Below are positions 34,912-43,051 of a stretch of 64,000 bases of DNA, piece after piece (the stretch's first letter is position 1; each line of letters opens with the position of its first letter). The stretch is from positions 496,001-560,000 of the forward strand of contig NZ_JAUSYQ010000002.1 in the NCBI RefSeq assembly GCF_030816965.1. The letters are read 5' to 3'. This DNA comes from Streptomyces canus (lineage in GTDB: Bacteria; Actinomycetota; Actinomycetes; Streptomycetales; Streptomycetaceae). Both the position numbers and the translations under genes were made by a program. The notes beneath the pieces are model-generated. The model was not told the DNA's origin, did no database searches, and was given only the letters and a program-made list of their open reading frames with translations.

Positions 34912-35379
34912 TCACTGCCGGTGTGCGCGCAGGGCTTCGAGGGCGCGGTCGGCGTGGGTGTTCATGCGCAGCTCGCTGCGGACGACCTCCAGAACCGTAC
35001 GGTCCTGGGCGATGACGAAGGTGACACGTTTGGTGGGAGCCAGGGAGAAGCCTCGCTTGACACCGAAGAGCTCGCGTATCTTGCCGTCGACATCGGACAG
35101 CAGGGGCATGCCGAGGGTGTGCCGTCCGGCGAACTCCTGCTGGCGTTCGACGGTGTCGCCGCTGATGCCCACCGGCCGGGCGCCGGCCGCGGCGAACTCG
35201 GCGGCGAGGTCGCGGAAGTGGCAGGCCTCCGCGGTGCAGCCGGCGGTCAGGGCGGCGGGGTAGAAGAAGAGGACGACCGGGCCGTCGGCGAGCAGCTCGG
35301 ACAGCTTGCGGCTGGTGCCGGTCTCGTCCGGCAGCTCGAAGTCCTCGACGGTGTCACCGGTCTCCATCGCCTTGCTCAT
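34912..35379 (-). CDS. Peroxiredoxin, BCP type
   Basis: The protein is 155 aa. The peroxidatic Cys lies in AALTAGCTAEACHF with a resolving Cys 5 residues later (Cx4C), as in atypical 2-Cys Prx of the bacterioferritin comigratory group. FFYPAAL, the conserved Arg/Thr surroundings and KRVTFVIAQDRTVLEVV complete the fold. It reduces peroxides using thioredoxin. ATG 35379 overlaps the stop of the DoxX gene by 4 bp, so the pair is an operon. Confidence 0.9.
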   Translation of the reverse strand: MSKAMETGDTVEDFELPDETGTSRKLSELLADGPVVLFFYPAALTAGCTAEACHFRDLAAEFAAAGARPVGISGDTVERQQEFAGRHTLGMPLLSDVDGKIRELFGVKRGFSLAPTKRVTFVIAQDRTVLEVVRSELRMNTHADRALEALRAHRQ

Positions 35380-35756
35380 CCCTGGCCCTCCCCGTTCTTC
35401 GCGATGCTGCGTGCCCACAGCACGAGCGGCAGCTGCAGCGGCAGCCGTCCGAGGGCCGCCGCCTTCAGCGGTGCGGGCCGGTGGCGCCAGTCGGCGGCCA
35501 TCTTGACGTTGGCGGGGAACACCCCGACGAAGAAGGCGGCCGTGGCGAGCGCGGCGGTCCGCCGGGTCTTCGGCAGCGCCAGACCGGCGGCGAGCGCGAG
35601 CTCCACGGCACCGCTCGCGTAGGTCCAGGTCCGGGGCGTGCCGGGCAGGGCTCGCGGGATGGTGGCGTCGTACGGACGTGGTGCGGCGAAGTGGGTGACG
35701 CCCGCGGTGGCCAGCAGGCCGGCGAGCAGCAGGGGTGAGCGTGGGGACCGTGACAC
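35376..35756 (-). CDS. DoxX-family small membrane protein
   Basis: The protein is 126 aa from GTG 35756, with AGGAGG 4 nt upstream. Four hydrophobic segments (LLLAGLLATAGVTHFA, AVELALAAGLAL, ALATAAFFVGVFPAN, LPLQLPLVLWA) match the DoxX fold, and FPANVKMA is a family hallmark. It is coupled to the peroxiredoxin gene by ATGA-type overlap. DoxX proteins elsewhere associate with redox partners in the membrane, consistent with an oxidative-stress pair. Confidence 0.85.
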   Translation of the reverse strand: MSRSPRSPLLLAGLLATAGVTHFAAPRPYDATIPRALPGTPRTWTYASGAVELALAAGLALPKTRRTAALATAAFFVGVFPANVKMAADWRHRPAPLKAAALGRLPLQLPLVLWARSIAKNGEGQG

Positions 35757-35827
35757 GGTTCCTCCTCCTGGGGGCTGCCGCGCACATTACTGGACGGTAC
35801 AAGCACCTCGTGCAGCGGCCTCCGCCC

Positions 35828-36592
35828 TTACCGGGAACGACGGCTGTGGGTGCCCGGGGTGTAGCCGAAGGAGCGGTGGAAGACGTCGATGAAAGCGCTC
35901 GCGGAGGACCAGCCGCAGCGGTGGGCGACGGTTGTGACGGGGACGTCGTCGGCCAGCATGCGCAGGGCGTGGTAGAGCCGCGACTGAGTGCGCCACTGCG
36001 GGAAGGTCATGCCGAACTCGCCGCGGAACAGTCGGCTGAGGGTGCGTTCCGAGGCCCCGATCGCGGCGCCGAGGGCGGCCAGGGTGCGCGGGTCGGCGGG
36101 GTCGGCGTGGACGAGCGCGCAGACCTCGGCCAGGCGGGGATCGGTGGGGGTGGGCAGCAGCAGGGGCTGCTGGGGCGAGGCGCGCAGCTGGTCGCGCAGG
36201 ACGGCGAGCAGGCGGTGGCGTTCGGGGCTGTCGTCGGCGGGGTCGCGGGTGTAGGCGAGGATCAGCTCGCGCAGCAGCGGGCCGACGGCGAGGACGGTAG
36301 GGGCGTCCAGACCAAGTGGGTTGTCGTCGGCGGGGAGGCCGACCAGGTGCAGGTCGAGCCGGCCGTGGGCGCGGTGGGAGTGGGCGGTGCCCGCGGGAAC
36401 CCAGATGGCGCGGGTACCGGGCGCGAACCAGGTGCCGGCATCGGTGGTGACCGCGAGGACGCCGGAGCCCGCGTAGACGATCTGGTGGTCGTCGTGCCGG
36501 TGGGCGTCGATGCGTGCGCCTGCGGCGAGGTGCTGGGCGCGCGTGGGCGCCGAAAGCGTGGGGCGAATCGCCCTTTGGCGGGTGTTCGACAT
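35828..36592 (-). CDS. AraC-family regulator with cupin sensor
   Basis: The protein is 254 aa. The N-terminal cupin (IDAHRHDDHQIVYAGSGVLA, VPAGTAHSHRAHGRLDLHL) should bind the effector. The C-terminal tandem HTH (LAALGAAIGASERTLSRLFR, then RCGWSSASAFIDVFHRSFGY) is standard. It is divergent from the MFS gene at 36647 across 54 bp, so it probably controls that efflux gene. ATG 36592 is chosen from the MSNTRQRA start; no strong ribosome-binding site is visible. Confidence 0.88.
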   Translation of the reverse strand: MSNTRQRAIRPTLSAPTRAQHLAAGARIDAHRHDDHQIVYAGSGVLAVTTDAGTWFAPGTRAIWVPAGTAHSHRAHGRLDLHLVGLPADDNPLGLDAPTVLAVGPLLRELILAYTRDPADDSPERHRLLAVLRDQLRASPQQPLLLPTPTDPRLAEVCALVHADPADPRTLAALGAAIGASERTLSRLFRGEFGMTFPQWRTQSRLYHALRMLADDVPVTTVAHRCGWSSASAFIDVFHRSFGYTPGTHSRRSR

Positions 36593-36646
36593 CAATGGGC
36601 AGATTATCGAAAGCGGGCCAGACACGACTCCGGCGAGGCTCGTCCG

Positions 36647-37813
36647 GTGTCCAAGAATCGTTCCCTCACGCTGATGTCGCTCGGTCACGCCTGTGTGGAC
36701 GTGTACCAGGGGGCCGTCGCCGCCCTGGTGCCCTGCTTCGTCGCCGAGCGCGCCTATTCGTACACGGCCGCGTCGGGCATCGTCCTGGCCGCGTCCCTGC
36801 TGTCGTCGGTGGTGCAGCCGCTGTTCGGCGCGTTCACCGACCGCTGGGCGATGCCGTGGCTGCTGCCGCTGAGCGCGCTGACCGCTGGGGCGGGGGTCGC
36901 GCTGAGCGGGGTCGTCGGCTCCTATCCGCTCACACTGGCGGCGGTCGCCGTGTCCGGAGTCGGGGTCGCTGCCTACCACCCGGAGGCCGCCAGGGCCGCG
37001 CGAACCGTCGCGTCCGGCGGCAACACGGGGATGGGGTGGTTCTCGCTCGGCGGCAACGTCGGCTTCGCCCTTGCCCCGCTGCTGGTCGCCGCCGTGATCA
37101 CCACGGGCGGGCTGAACGCCTCTCCCTTGCTGGTCGTGCCGGCCATGGCGGGTGCCGCCCTGTGCGCGGCAGCGGTGCGCGCCTCCCGGGTCCGCGCGCC
37201 GGCTGGACGGCCGACCGAGAGCTCCGGAAGCGACGACTGGCCGTCGTTCCTGCGGCTCTCGGGCGCGGTGGTGTGCCGGTCGGTCGTGTTCGTCGGACTG
37301 AGCGCCTTCGTCTCGCTGTACGTCCGTGAGCGCGTCGGCGGCGGGAACGTGGCCGGTACGGCGGCGCTGTGCGTGCTCTACGCGGGCGGTGCCGTGGGCA
37401 CGGTTCTCGGGGCCCGGCTCGCCGACCGGTACGGGCGCGTCGCGGTGGTGCGCCGGGCGTATGCGCTGACCGTGCTCGCCGTGGCCGGGGTGGTGCTCGT
37501 CCCCGGCCCCGCCGTGTATCTGTTCGTCGCCCTCACCTCGGCCGGTCTGTACGTGCCGTTCTCCCTGCACGTCACCCTCGGCCAGGACTATCTGCCGGGG
37601 CGGGTGGGCACTGCGAGCGGGGTCACGCTGGGGCTGACGGTGAGCGTCGGCGGGCTGGCCGCCCCGGCGCTCGGGGCGCTGGCCGACACCACGTCGTTGC
37701 GGACCGCGCTGGTGCCGCTGATCGTCCTGCCCGCGCTGGGCGGCCTGCTGCTGCGCGGGCTTCGCGAGCCCGCACCGGTGCGACAGTCCGCTCCGCGCCT
37801 TCCGGTGCGATGA
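36647..37813 (+). CDS. MFS transporter, fosmidomycin-resistance-like
   Basis: The protein is 388 aa from GTG 36647, with GAGG 8 nt upstream. Twelve membrane helices are predicted. LGHACVDVYQGAVAALVPCF at the start and FGAFTDRWAMPWLLPL in the first loop match the Fsr-type drug efflux group. A pseudo-symmetric second half starts around LSGAVVCRSVVFVGLSAFVS. It lies opposite the AraC regulator. The substrate may be an antibiotic or metabolite; not determinable here. Confidence 0.85.
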   Translation: MSKNRSLTLMSLGHACVDVYQGAVAALVPCFVAERAYSYTAASGIVLAASLLSSVVQPLFGAFTDRWAMPWLLPLSALTAGAGVALSGVVGSYPLTLAAVAVSGVGVAAYHPEAARAARTVASGGNTGMGWFSLGGNVGFALAPLLVAAVITTGGLNASPLLVVPAMAGAALCAAAVRASRVRAPAGRPTESSGSDDWPSFLRLSGAVVCRSVVFVGLSAFVSLYVRERVGGGNVAGTAALCVLYAGGAVGTVLGARLADRYGRVAVVRRAYALTVLAVAGVVLVPGPAVYLFVALTSAGLYVPFSLHVTLGQDYLPGRVGTASGVTLGLTVSVGGLAAPALGALADTTSLRTALVPLIVLPALGGLLLRGLREPAPVRQSAPRLPVR

Positions 37814-37816
37814 CCG

Positions 37817-38332
37817 TCAGGCGGTCCCGGCCGGTGTCGGCTCCTCGCTGTCGTCCTCGATCGCGTGGGAGAGGAAGTCGTCCACCATGCGATGGAAGAG
37901 CCCGGCCAGCTGCCGAAGCTCCTCGGGCGACCACTCCGCCAGGGCCATCTGCATACCGCGGGCGCCGGCGTCGCGGATGCGGTCGATCGCCTGCTGACCG
38001 GTCTCGGTGAGCTGGATGCGCTGGGCGCGCCGGTCGTCGGGGTCGGGGACGCGCGTGACATAACCCGACTTCTGCAGCTGCTGGACGGTGCGGGTGACGT
38101 GGGAGGCCTCCACACCCAGTCGGTTGGCCAGCTCCCCCGGGCGCATCGGTTCGGTGTCGGCGACCTGCCGCAGCAGCGCCACGGCGGCACGGTCCAGCGG
38201 CACCTCGGCCAGGGACATCAGCCGGTCGTGCTGCCGGGCCCGGGTGCTCAGGTAGGTGATGCGGGTGAGCGCCCGCTCGATCTCGATGACTTCCGGGGAC
38301 GCGGGGACGTCGGGGAGCGGCTGTGAGGACAT
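37817..38332 (-). CDS. MarR-family repressor
   Basis: The protein is 171 aa. The winged helix is in residues 45-110: RPGELANRLGVEASHVTRTV plus the wing SGYVTRVPDPDDRRAQRIQL. The C-terminal helix is acidic. It is transcribed after the P450 operon terminator, so it has its own promoter. A palindrome at 38354-38370 sits 22 bp upstream of its start, and the same palindrome recurs before the OmpR-type regulator at 42064. That suggests this protein represses both itself and that regulator. Confidence 0.88.
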   Translation of the reverse strand: MSSQPLPDVPASPEVIEIERALTRITYLSTRARQHDRLMSLAEVPLDRAAVALLRQVADTEPMRPGELANRLGVEASHVTRTVQQLQKSGYVTRVPDPDDRRAQRIQLTETGQQAIDRIRDAGARGMQMALAEWSPEELRQLAGLFHRMVDDFLSHAIEDDSEEPTPAGTA

Positions 38333-38353
38333 ACTCGCCAGTTTACCATCTTG

Positions 38354-38370
38354 TTGCGTAACTCAAGTAA
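38354..38370. promoter_or_regulatory. MarR-type operator, copy 1
   Basis: TTGCGTAACTCAAGTAA, an imperfect palindrome, matches the site at 42115-42131 at 15 of 17 positions and lies 22 bp before the MarR start. Confidence 0.7.
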
Positions 38371-38398
38371 TCTGCGACAGGCGATGAGCGAGGGCACT

Positions 38399-38430
38399 GG
38401 AGGCCGGCAGCCGACCAGCTGCCGGCCTCC
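38399..38430 (-). terminator. Terminator of the P450 operon
   Basis: The arms GGAGGCCGGCAG (38399-38410) and CTGCCGGCCTCC (38419-38430) pair perfectly over 12 bp with an 8-nt loop. It is 11 nt past the ferredoxin reductase stop and separates the operon from the marR gene. Confidence 0.8.
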
Positions 38431-38440
38431 CCCGGAACAC

Positions 38441-39628
38441 TCAGACGTCGGCCGCCGGGACCCCGGTCGGCACGGTCGCGTGCCAGGCCGCCCCGGTAGC
38501 GATGGCCTGCCGCCACCGCCGGATCGCCTTGGGCGGCATGCCCACCGCGAGGGCACCGCTGACGCGGTCGCCGGTGCGGTACCCCGCGACGAACCGGCGC
38601 TGCGCCAAGTCGCCCTCCACGACGGCGACTTCGTCGTGGCCGCGCAGGAAGCCGTACGCCTGGATCTTCATGTCGTACTGATCGGACCAGAAGTACGGCA
38701 CGGGCGCGAACGGCTTGCGCGCCCCCTCGGCGCCGAGCAGGTTGCGGGCGGCCGCCATGCCCTGCTCGGCCGCGTTGGTGCGGTGCTCGATGCGCATCGA
38801 GGTGCTGAACAGCGGGTTGTACCAGCGGGCGACGTCGCCGGCCGCGTACACGTTCTTCGCGGCCTCGCAGTACTGGTCGCAGACCAGCCCGTCACCCACC
38901 GTGAGCCCGCTGCCCTCCAGCCACTCGGTGTTGGGCAGCGAGCCGATGGCCACGAGCACCTCGTCCGCCTCGATCTCCTCGCCACCGGAGAGCCGGACAC
39001 CGTCCTCGGTCACCTCGGTCACGGTCACCCCGCAGCGCAGGCCGACGCCCCGGTCCACATGGACCTGGGCCAGCATCCGCCCGACCTCCGTCCCCACCGC
39101 GTGCGCCAGCGGCACCGCGGCGGGTTCGAGGACGGTCACCTCGGCACCGAGGCGCCGGGCGACCGCGGCGGCCTCCGCACCGAGGAAACCGGCGCCCACC
39201 ACGACCAGTCGCCGTCCTGCGCTCAGCCGCTCCCGCAGCATGAGCGCGTCGTCCAGGGTGCGCAGCACATGCGCGCCCTCACCGGGCAGGCGGCGCGGCC
39301 GTACCCCGGTGGCGATGATCAGTCCGTCGTACGGCACCTCGGAGCCGTCGCCCAACTCCACTGTGCGGGAGACGAGTTCGAGGCCCGTCGCCTCGACACC
39401 GAGCCGCAGGTCGAGGTCGAGGGCGGCGAGGTCGGCGGAGGTGCGCAGGGCGAGCCGGTCCCGCTCCCACTCCGCTGCGAGGACCTGCTTGGACAACGGC
39501 GGTCGGTCGTAGGGAGGTTCGGGCTCCTCGCCGACGAGGGTGATCGTGCCGTCGTACCCCTCGCGGCGCAGTGTCTCGGCCGCCGAGAGCCCGGCGGCCG
39601 AGGCGCCGACGACGGCGATCCGCCTCAC
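38441..39628 (-). CDS. FAD-dependent ferredoxin reductase of the P450 electron chain
   Basis: The protein is 395 aa from GTG 39628. The FAD motif is IAVVGASAAGLSAAETLRRE (residues 4-23), and the NAD(P)H motif is VVVGAGFLGAEAAAVARRLG (about 145). EADEVLVAIGSLPNTEWLEG and NVYAAGDVARWYNPLF complete the rubredoxin/putidaredoxin reductase pattern. It moves electrons from NAD(P)H to the ferredoxin encoded just upstream, with which it overlaps by 4 bp (GTGA). It is the last gene of the P450 operon before a terminator. Confidence 0.92.
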   Translation of the reverse strand: MRRIAVVGASAAGLSAAETLRREGYDGTITLVGEEPEPPYDRPPLSKQVLAAEWERDRLALRTSADLAALDLDLRLGVEATGLELVSRTVELGDGSEVPYDGLIIATGVRPRRLPGEGAHVLRTLDDALMLRERLSAGRRLVVVGAGFLGAEAAAVARRLGAEVTVLEPAAVPLAHAVGTEVGRMLAQVHVDRGVGLRCGVTVTEVTEDGVRLSGGEEIEADEVLVAIGSLPNTEWLEGSGLTVGDGLVCDQYCEAAKNVYAAGDVARWYNPLFSTSMRIEHRTNAAEQGMAAARNLLGAEGARKPFAPVPYFWSDQYDMKIQAYGFLRGHDEVAVVEGDLAQRRFVAGYRTGDRVSGALAVGMPPKAIRRWRQAIATGAAWHATVPTGVPAADV

Positions 39629-39819
39629 GCCCCGACCAGCCGGATCGCCGCAGCCGGACAGACCGCGACGGCCTCCTTGACGTCGTCGATCTGGTCGTCG
39701 CCGACCTGTTCCGTCAGGAGGATCGCGATGCCGTCGTCGTCCTGGTCGAACACGTCCATGGCGGCGACCACACACTGCCCGGAGGCGACGCACTTGTCGG
39801 CTTCCAGTTCCACCTTCAT
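39625..39819 (-). CDS. 3Fe-4S ferredoxin for the adjacent P450
   Basis: The protein is 64 aa. The three-Cys pattern is C10 and C16 in DKCVASGQCVVAA and C54 in AVCPAAAI, so one Cys is missing compared with a 4Fe-4S protein, as in Fdx-1/SuaB-type carriers. DVFDQDDDG between them is typical. It shuttles electrons from the reductase encoded next to the P450 encoded 49 bp upstream. The operon order P450-ferredoxin-reductase is complete and self-sufficient. Confidence 0.95.
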   Translation of the reverse strand: MKVELEADKCVASGQCVVAAMDVFDQDDDGIAILLTEQVGDDQIDDVKEAVAVCPAAAIRLVGA

Positions 39820-39867
39820 GGGATTCCCCTTGTCTGTCTCGCGGTTGTCGTCGGTGGGCGGGAGCCG

Positions 39868-41100
39868 CTACCAGGTCACCGGCAGTTCGTGGATGCCGTA
39901 GATGAACGCGTCGTGCTTGAACTTCACGTCCTCCAGGGCGCAGGCGAGCCTGAGGGTGGGGATGCGCCGGTAGAGGGTGCCGTAGACGACCTGGAGCTCC
40001 ATGCGGGCCAGCGGCTGACCGAGGCACTGGTGGACGCCGAAGCCGAACGCGACGTGGCGGCGGGCGTCGCGGGTGATGTCGAGGCGGTCGGGGGCCTCGA
40101 ACACCTCGGGGTCGCGGTTGCCGATCTCGTTGACCATGATCACGCCCTCGCCGGCCCTGATGACCTGCCCGGCGATCTCCATGTCCGCGGTGACCGCGCG
40201 CCGGCGTCCCAGGTGCGTGATGTGGAGGTAGCGCAGCAGTTCCTCGACCGCCGAGGCGACGAGCCTGGGGTCGTCCGTGTCGCGCAACAGAGCGAGCTGG
40301 TCGGGGTGTTCGAGGAGGGCGGCGGTGCCGAGCGTGATCATGTTCGCGGTGGTCTCGTGGCCCGCGATCAGCAGGAGCAGGGCCATCTCCGTGGCCTGCC
40401 CGTGCGTCAGCTCCCCTGCGGCGACACGCCCGGCGATGCCCGACAGGAGGTCGTCCTTCGGGTCGGTGAGGCGCCGGGCGATCTGACCGGCCAGATAGCC
40501 GGCGATCTCCCGGGTCGCGGCGCCGCGTTCCTCGGGGGTCGCGGTCGTGCGGACCATCGTCCTGGTGTTGTCCTGGAACATCGCGTGGTCGTCGTAGGGC
40601 ACGCCGAGCAGTTCGCAGATGACCAGCGACGGGACCGGCAGGGCGAACGCTTCGACGAGGTCGACGGGACCGGGACCTGACAGCATGTCGTCGATCAGGC
40701 CGTCCACGATCCGCTGCACGGCGGGCCTGAGGGCCTCGACCTTCCTGATGGCGAACGGTGCCGTCACCATCCGGCGCAACCGGGCGTGTTCGGGGTCGTC
40801 CATCATGATGAAGCTGAGCTTGCCCTCGCCGGCCTCGGCACTGGTCTTGGTCGGATAGCCGGGCCGATCGGTGTCGGCGCTGACCCGGGGATCGCCCAGG
40901 ACGGCCCGCTGCTCGGCGTAGCGGGTCACGAGCCAGGGCTCGCTGCCGTCCCACAGGCGCACCTTCACGAGCGGCCCCTGCTCCTGGAGCTCCTTGAGGC
41001 CGGGCGGCGGGTCGAAGGGACAGCCGGAGGCACGCGGCATGGGGAACTCGGGGGCGGTGCCCGCGACGTCGTGCGCGGGACCGGCCACGGTTTCGGCCAT
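39868..41100 (-). CDS. Cytochrome P450, CYP105-like
   Basis: The protein is 410 aa. The I-helix motif is LLLIAGHETTANM (about 245), ExxR is in VEELLRYLHI, and the heme-binding loop is FGFGVHQCLGQPLARMEL (Cys about 355). DDPEHARLRRMVTAPF and VYGTLYRRIPTLRLA, with the end HELPVTW, are CYP105-family features. CYP105 enzymes hydroxylate xenobiotics and macrolide-type metabolites. It heads an operon with its ferredoxin and reductase. CTGACG copies in 11-bp register lie 95-130 bp upstream and may be the site of the OmpR-type regulator encoded just before it. No biosynthetic cluster is adjacent, so a detoxification or tailoring role is inferred. Confidence 0.93.
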   Translation of the reverse strand: MAETVAGPAHDVAGTAPEFPMPRASGCPFDPPPGLKELQEQGPLVKVRLWDGSEPWLVTRYAEQRAVLGDPRVSADTDRPGYPTKTSAEAGEGKLSFIMMDDPEHARLRRMVTAPFAIRKVEALRPAVQRIVDGLIDDMLSGPGPVDLVEAFALPVPSLVICELLGVPYDDHAMFQDNTRTMVRTTATPEERGAATREIAGYLAGQIARRLTDPKDDLLSGIAGRVAAGELTHGQATEMALLLLIAGHETTANMITLGTAALLEHPDQLALLRDTDDPRLVASAVEELLRYLHITHLGRRRAVTADMEIAGQVIRAGEGVIMVNEIGNRDPEVFEAPDRLDITRDARRHVAFGFGVHQCLGQPLARMELQVVYGTLYRRIPTLRLACALEDVKFKHDAFIYGIHELPVTW

Positions 41101-41193
41101 GGTTCTCCTCGGTGGTGGGGGGCTCTGCCCGAGAGGGCGGAGCGCCGGGGCGAAGTGGTCGAGGCCTCGATGAACACATGCAAACAGACCGGG

Positions 41194-41232
41194 CTGACGT
41201 CATCCCGCCAGTGACCTGACGGGAAGCTGACG
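41194..41232. promoter_or_regulatory. Phased CTGACG repeats, probable OmpR-family binding site for the P450 operon
   Basis: CTGACG begins at 41194, 41216 and 41227, i.e. 22 and 11 bp apart. One of four 11-bp slots (41205) is degenerate. OmpR/PhoB regulators bind head-to-tail repeats of 11 bp, and the gene next to this region encodes one. The rest of 41101-41341 shows no gene. Confidence 0.55.
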
Positions 41233-41341
41233 TGACCTGGATCACGCACCCGCCGTGCCATCAACTGTCCCCATTCACAAGGCTGTTGTGCGCAGATGGG
41301 GTGTTCTGGAGGCCCGCTACCCACCCTTTGCAGCCGAACCC

Positions 41342-42064
41342 TCACGCCTCCACGTCGGCGCGTCCCAGCCAGTAGCCGAAGCCACGCCGGGTGTGGATGA
41401 GCTCGGGAGCCTCCTGGTCCACCTTGCGCCGCAGCCGGGAGACGAGCTGTTCGATCGCATTGTCCCCGCGGTGGTCGCCCCAGACGTACCGGCCGATCTG
41501 CTCCTTGGACAGCACCCGGTGGGCGTTGACCAGGAGGTGACGCAGCAGCCGGTACTCGGCGGGGGTGAGATCGAGGCCGCGCGGTCCGCGACGGGCCTCG
41601 CACAGGGTGTCGTCCAGCACGAGGTCGCGGTAACAGAGGGCGCCACTCCGGGCGGGCCCCGCCCCGGTGCCGCGCAGCAGGACCTGCACTCTGGCCAGGA
41701 GGTCGGCCACGCGGAGCGGCTTGGTGACGTAGTCCCGCTCCCCGAGGCCCAGTTCGGGCACGATCCGGTCCAGGGACTCGTAGTCGATCAGCAGGAGCAC
41801 CGGCGGGCGGCGGACCAACGTCGGCCGGTGGCGGCCCAGTCCGGCCAGGTCCGGCAGGTTCGCGTCGACGACCACCAGATCGAACCGCTCCCGGGTCAGC
41901 CGCGCCAGACCTTCGGCGGCAGCGGCGACGGCGACGATCCGGTAGCCCGCCAACTCCAGTGTGGTGGAGAGCAGTTCGGCGGCATCCGAGTCGCCCGCGA
42001 CGATCAGGAGGCGCTGACCGGCACCGCGGGCGAGTGCCGGTCTCTCGCTGGAACTGCCGTGCAT
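41342..42064 (-). CDS. Orphan OmpR-family response regulator with atypical receiver domain
   Basis: The protein is 240 aa. The receiver domain (15-125) keeps the phospho-acceptor Asp (LVVVDANLPDLAGL) and switch Lys (DYVTKPL). However, the acidic pair is reduced (LLIVAGDSDAAELL instead of DDD), and the switch Thr is replaced (VLLLIDYESL). The winged helix (140-235) is complete: GLDLTPAEYRLLRHLLVN, RLRRKVDQEAPELIHTRRGF. No histidine kinase is in the window. It precedes the P450 gene on the same strand and is preceded by a MarR-type palindrome. Control without phosphorylation is possible. Confidence 0.88.
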   Translation of the reverse strand: MHGSSSERPALARGAGQRLLIVAGDSDAAELLSTTLELAGYRIVAVAAAAEGLARLTRERFDLVVVDANLPDLAGLGRHRPTLVRRPPVLLLIDYESLDRIVPELGLGERDYVTKPLRVADLLARVQVLLRGTGAGPARSGALCYRDLVLDDTLCEARRGPRGLDLTPAEYRLLRHLLVNAHRVLSKEQIGRYVWGDHRGDNAIEQLVSRLRRKVDQEAPELIHTRRGFGYWLGRADVEA

Positions 42065-42114
42065 GGACGAGACCGTTCGTCGGAGGGGGTCGCCCGACCA
42101 CTCTAGCGCCTTCG

Positions 42115-42131
42115 TTGCCTAACTCAAGCAA
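42115..42131. promoter_or_regulatory. MarR-type operator, copy 2, before the response regulator gene
   Basis: TTGCCTAACTCAAGCAA is a 17-bp palindrome with 6 of 8 pairs matched. It is 15/17 identical to the site before the MarR gene and lies 51 bp before the response regulator start on the same relative strand. Confidence 0.7.
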
Positions 42132-42155
42132 TGCCCTCCCCCCGGCCCGGCTCCT

Positions 42156-42806
42156 CTACCGGGTCGGAGTGACCGGAGCCGTCCACATGGCGACCACGAC
42201 ATCACCGAGACCGGTGGCGGCGTCGTGCCAGTTGGCGCGGGGCGTCGGGGTGTTCTCGGCAAGGGCCCGCTCCCGGTCGGCGGCCATGTGCACGATCAGA
42301 TGGCGGGCCATCTCGGCGCGCTCGGCCCGGACGTCGGCGGGCAGTTCGGGCAGACAACGGTTCAGGCCCTCGACGATCTGCCGGAGCGACGGCGAGGACA
42401 TGGACTCCTCGACCATGATCTGCTGGAGCACCGGGTCGGTCATGACCTGGGCGCAGAAGCGGGCGAACCAGGTGGGGCTGCCCAGCGCGGCGAGATGTTC
42501 GGGCACCGGCCGGACCAGGCAGTCCACCCAGTCGCGTACGTCCGTGGAGCCGCGGGCCCCGGCCAGCAGCCGGGCGCGGATCTCCTCGATACGGGTGTGA
42601 TGCTTGCGGGCGATCGCCCGGACCAGGTCGGCCTTGGTGCCGAAGTGGTAGCCGACCGCGGCGTTGTTTCCCTGTCCCGCGGCCTCGCTGACCTGACGGT
42701 TGGACACCGCGAGGACACCGCGCTCGGCGAAGAGCCGCTCGGCCGCGGTCAGGATCAGCTCCCGGGTCGCGCTGACCTGTTCCTCGCGTACCGTCCTGCC
42801 CGCCAT
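42156..42806 (-). CDS. TetR-family repressor, divergent from an MFS exporter
   Basis: The protein is 216 aa. HTH at about residues 10-55: ATRELILTAAERLFAERGVL, VSNRQVSEAAGQGNN, YHFGTKADLVRAIARKHHTR. The long helical C-terminus (EEIRARLLAGARGSTDVRDW) is a ligand-binding domain. ATG 42806 is preferred over GTG 42815. It faces the MFS gene at 43052 across 245 bp containing a perfect palindrome, so it is probably its repressor. Confidence 0.88.
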   Translation of the reverse strand: MAGRTVREEQVSATRELILTAAERLFAERGVLAVSNRQVSEAAGQGNNAAVGYHFGTKADLVRAIARKHHTRIEEIRARLLAGARGSTDVRDWVDCLVRPVPEHLAALGSPTWFARFCAQVMTDPVLQQIMVEESMSSPSLRQIVEGLNRCLPELPADVRAERAEMARHLIVHMAADRERALAENTPTPRANWHDAATGLGDVVVAMWTAPVTPTR

Positions 42807-42981
42807 GCCCACCACCGCACCGGGACTTCGCCGAGCTCTCCGACGGCCAGTCCCTCGAGCCGCCCGAGGCCCGCCGGCGGTGCGGCGGGTTCCAGTGCCG
42901 GAAGCCTACGCAACAGCACGCCGAGAACGATGCGCAGGACCGCTCGGTCCCCTCGGAGGCTCCAGTACCGGGCCGGTAAGA

Positions 42982-43001
42982 TAAGTCAAGCACCTGACTT
43001 A
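42982..43001. promoter_or_regulatory. TetR operator upstream of the MFS exporter
   Basis: TAAGTCAAGCACCTGACTTA has perfect 7-bp arms around 6 bp. It lies 51 bp before the MFS start, in the -35/-10 region expected for that gene. Confidence 0.7.
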
Positions 43002-43051
43002 ATTTTTGGGCCCAGCTCTCTGCCCCGCTCCCCTGCCCTGGAGGCTCTTTC

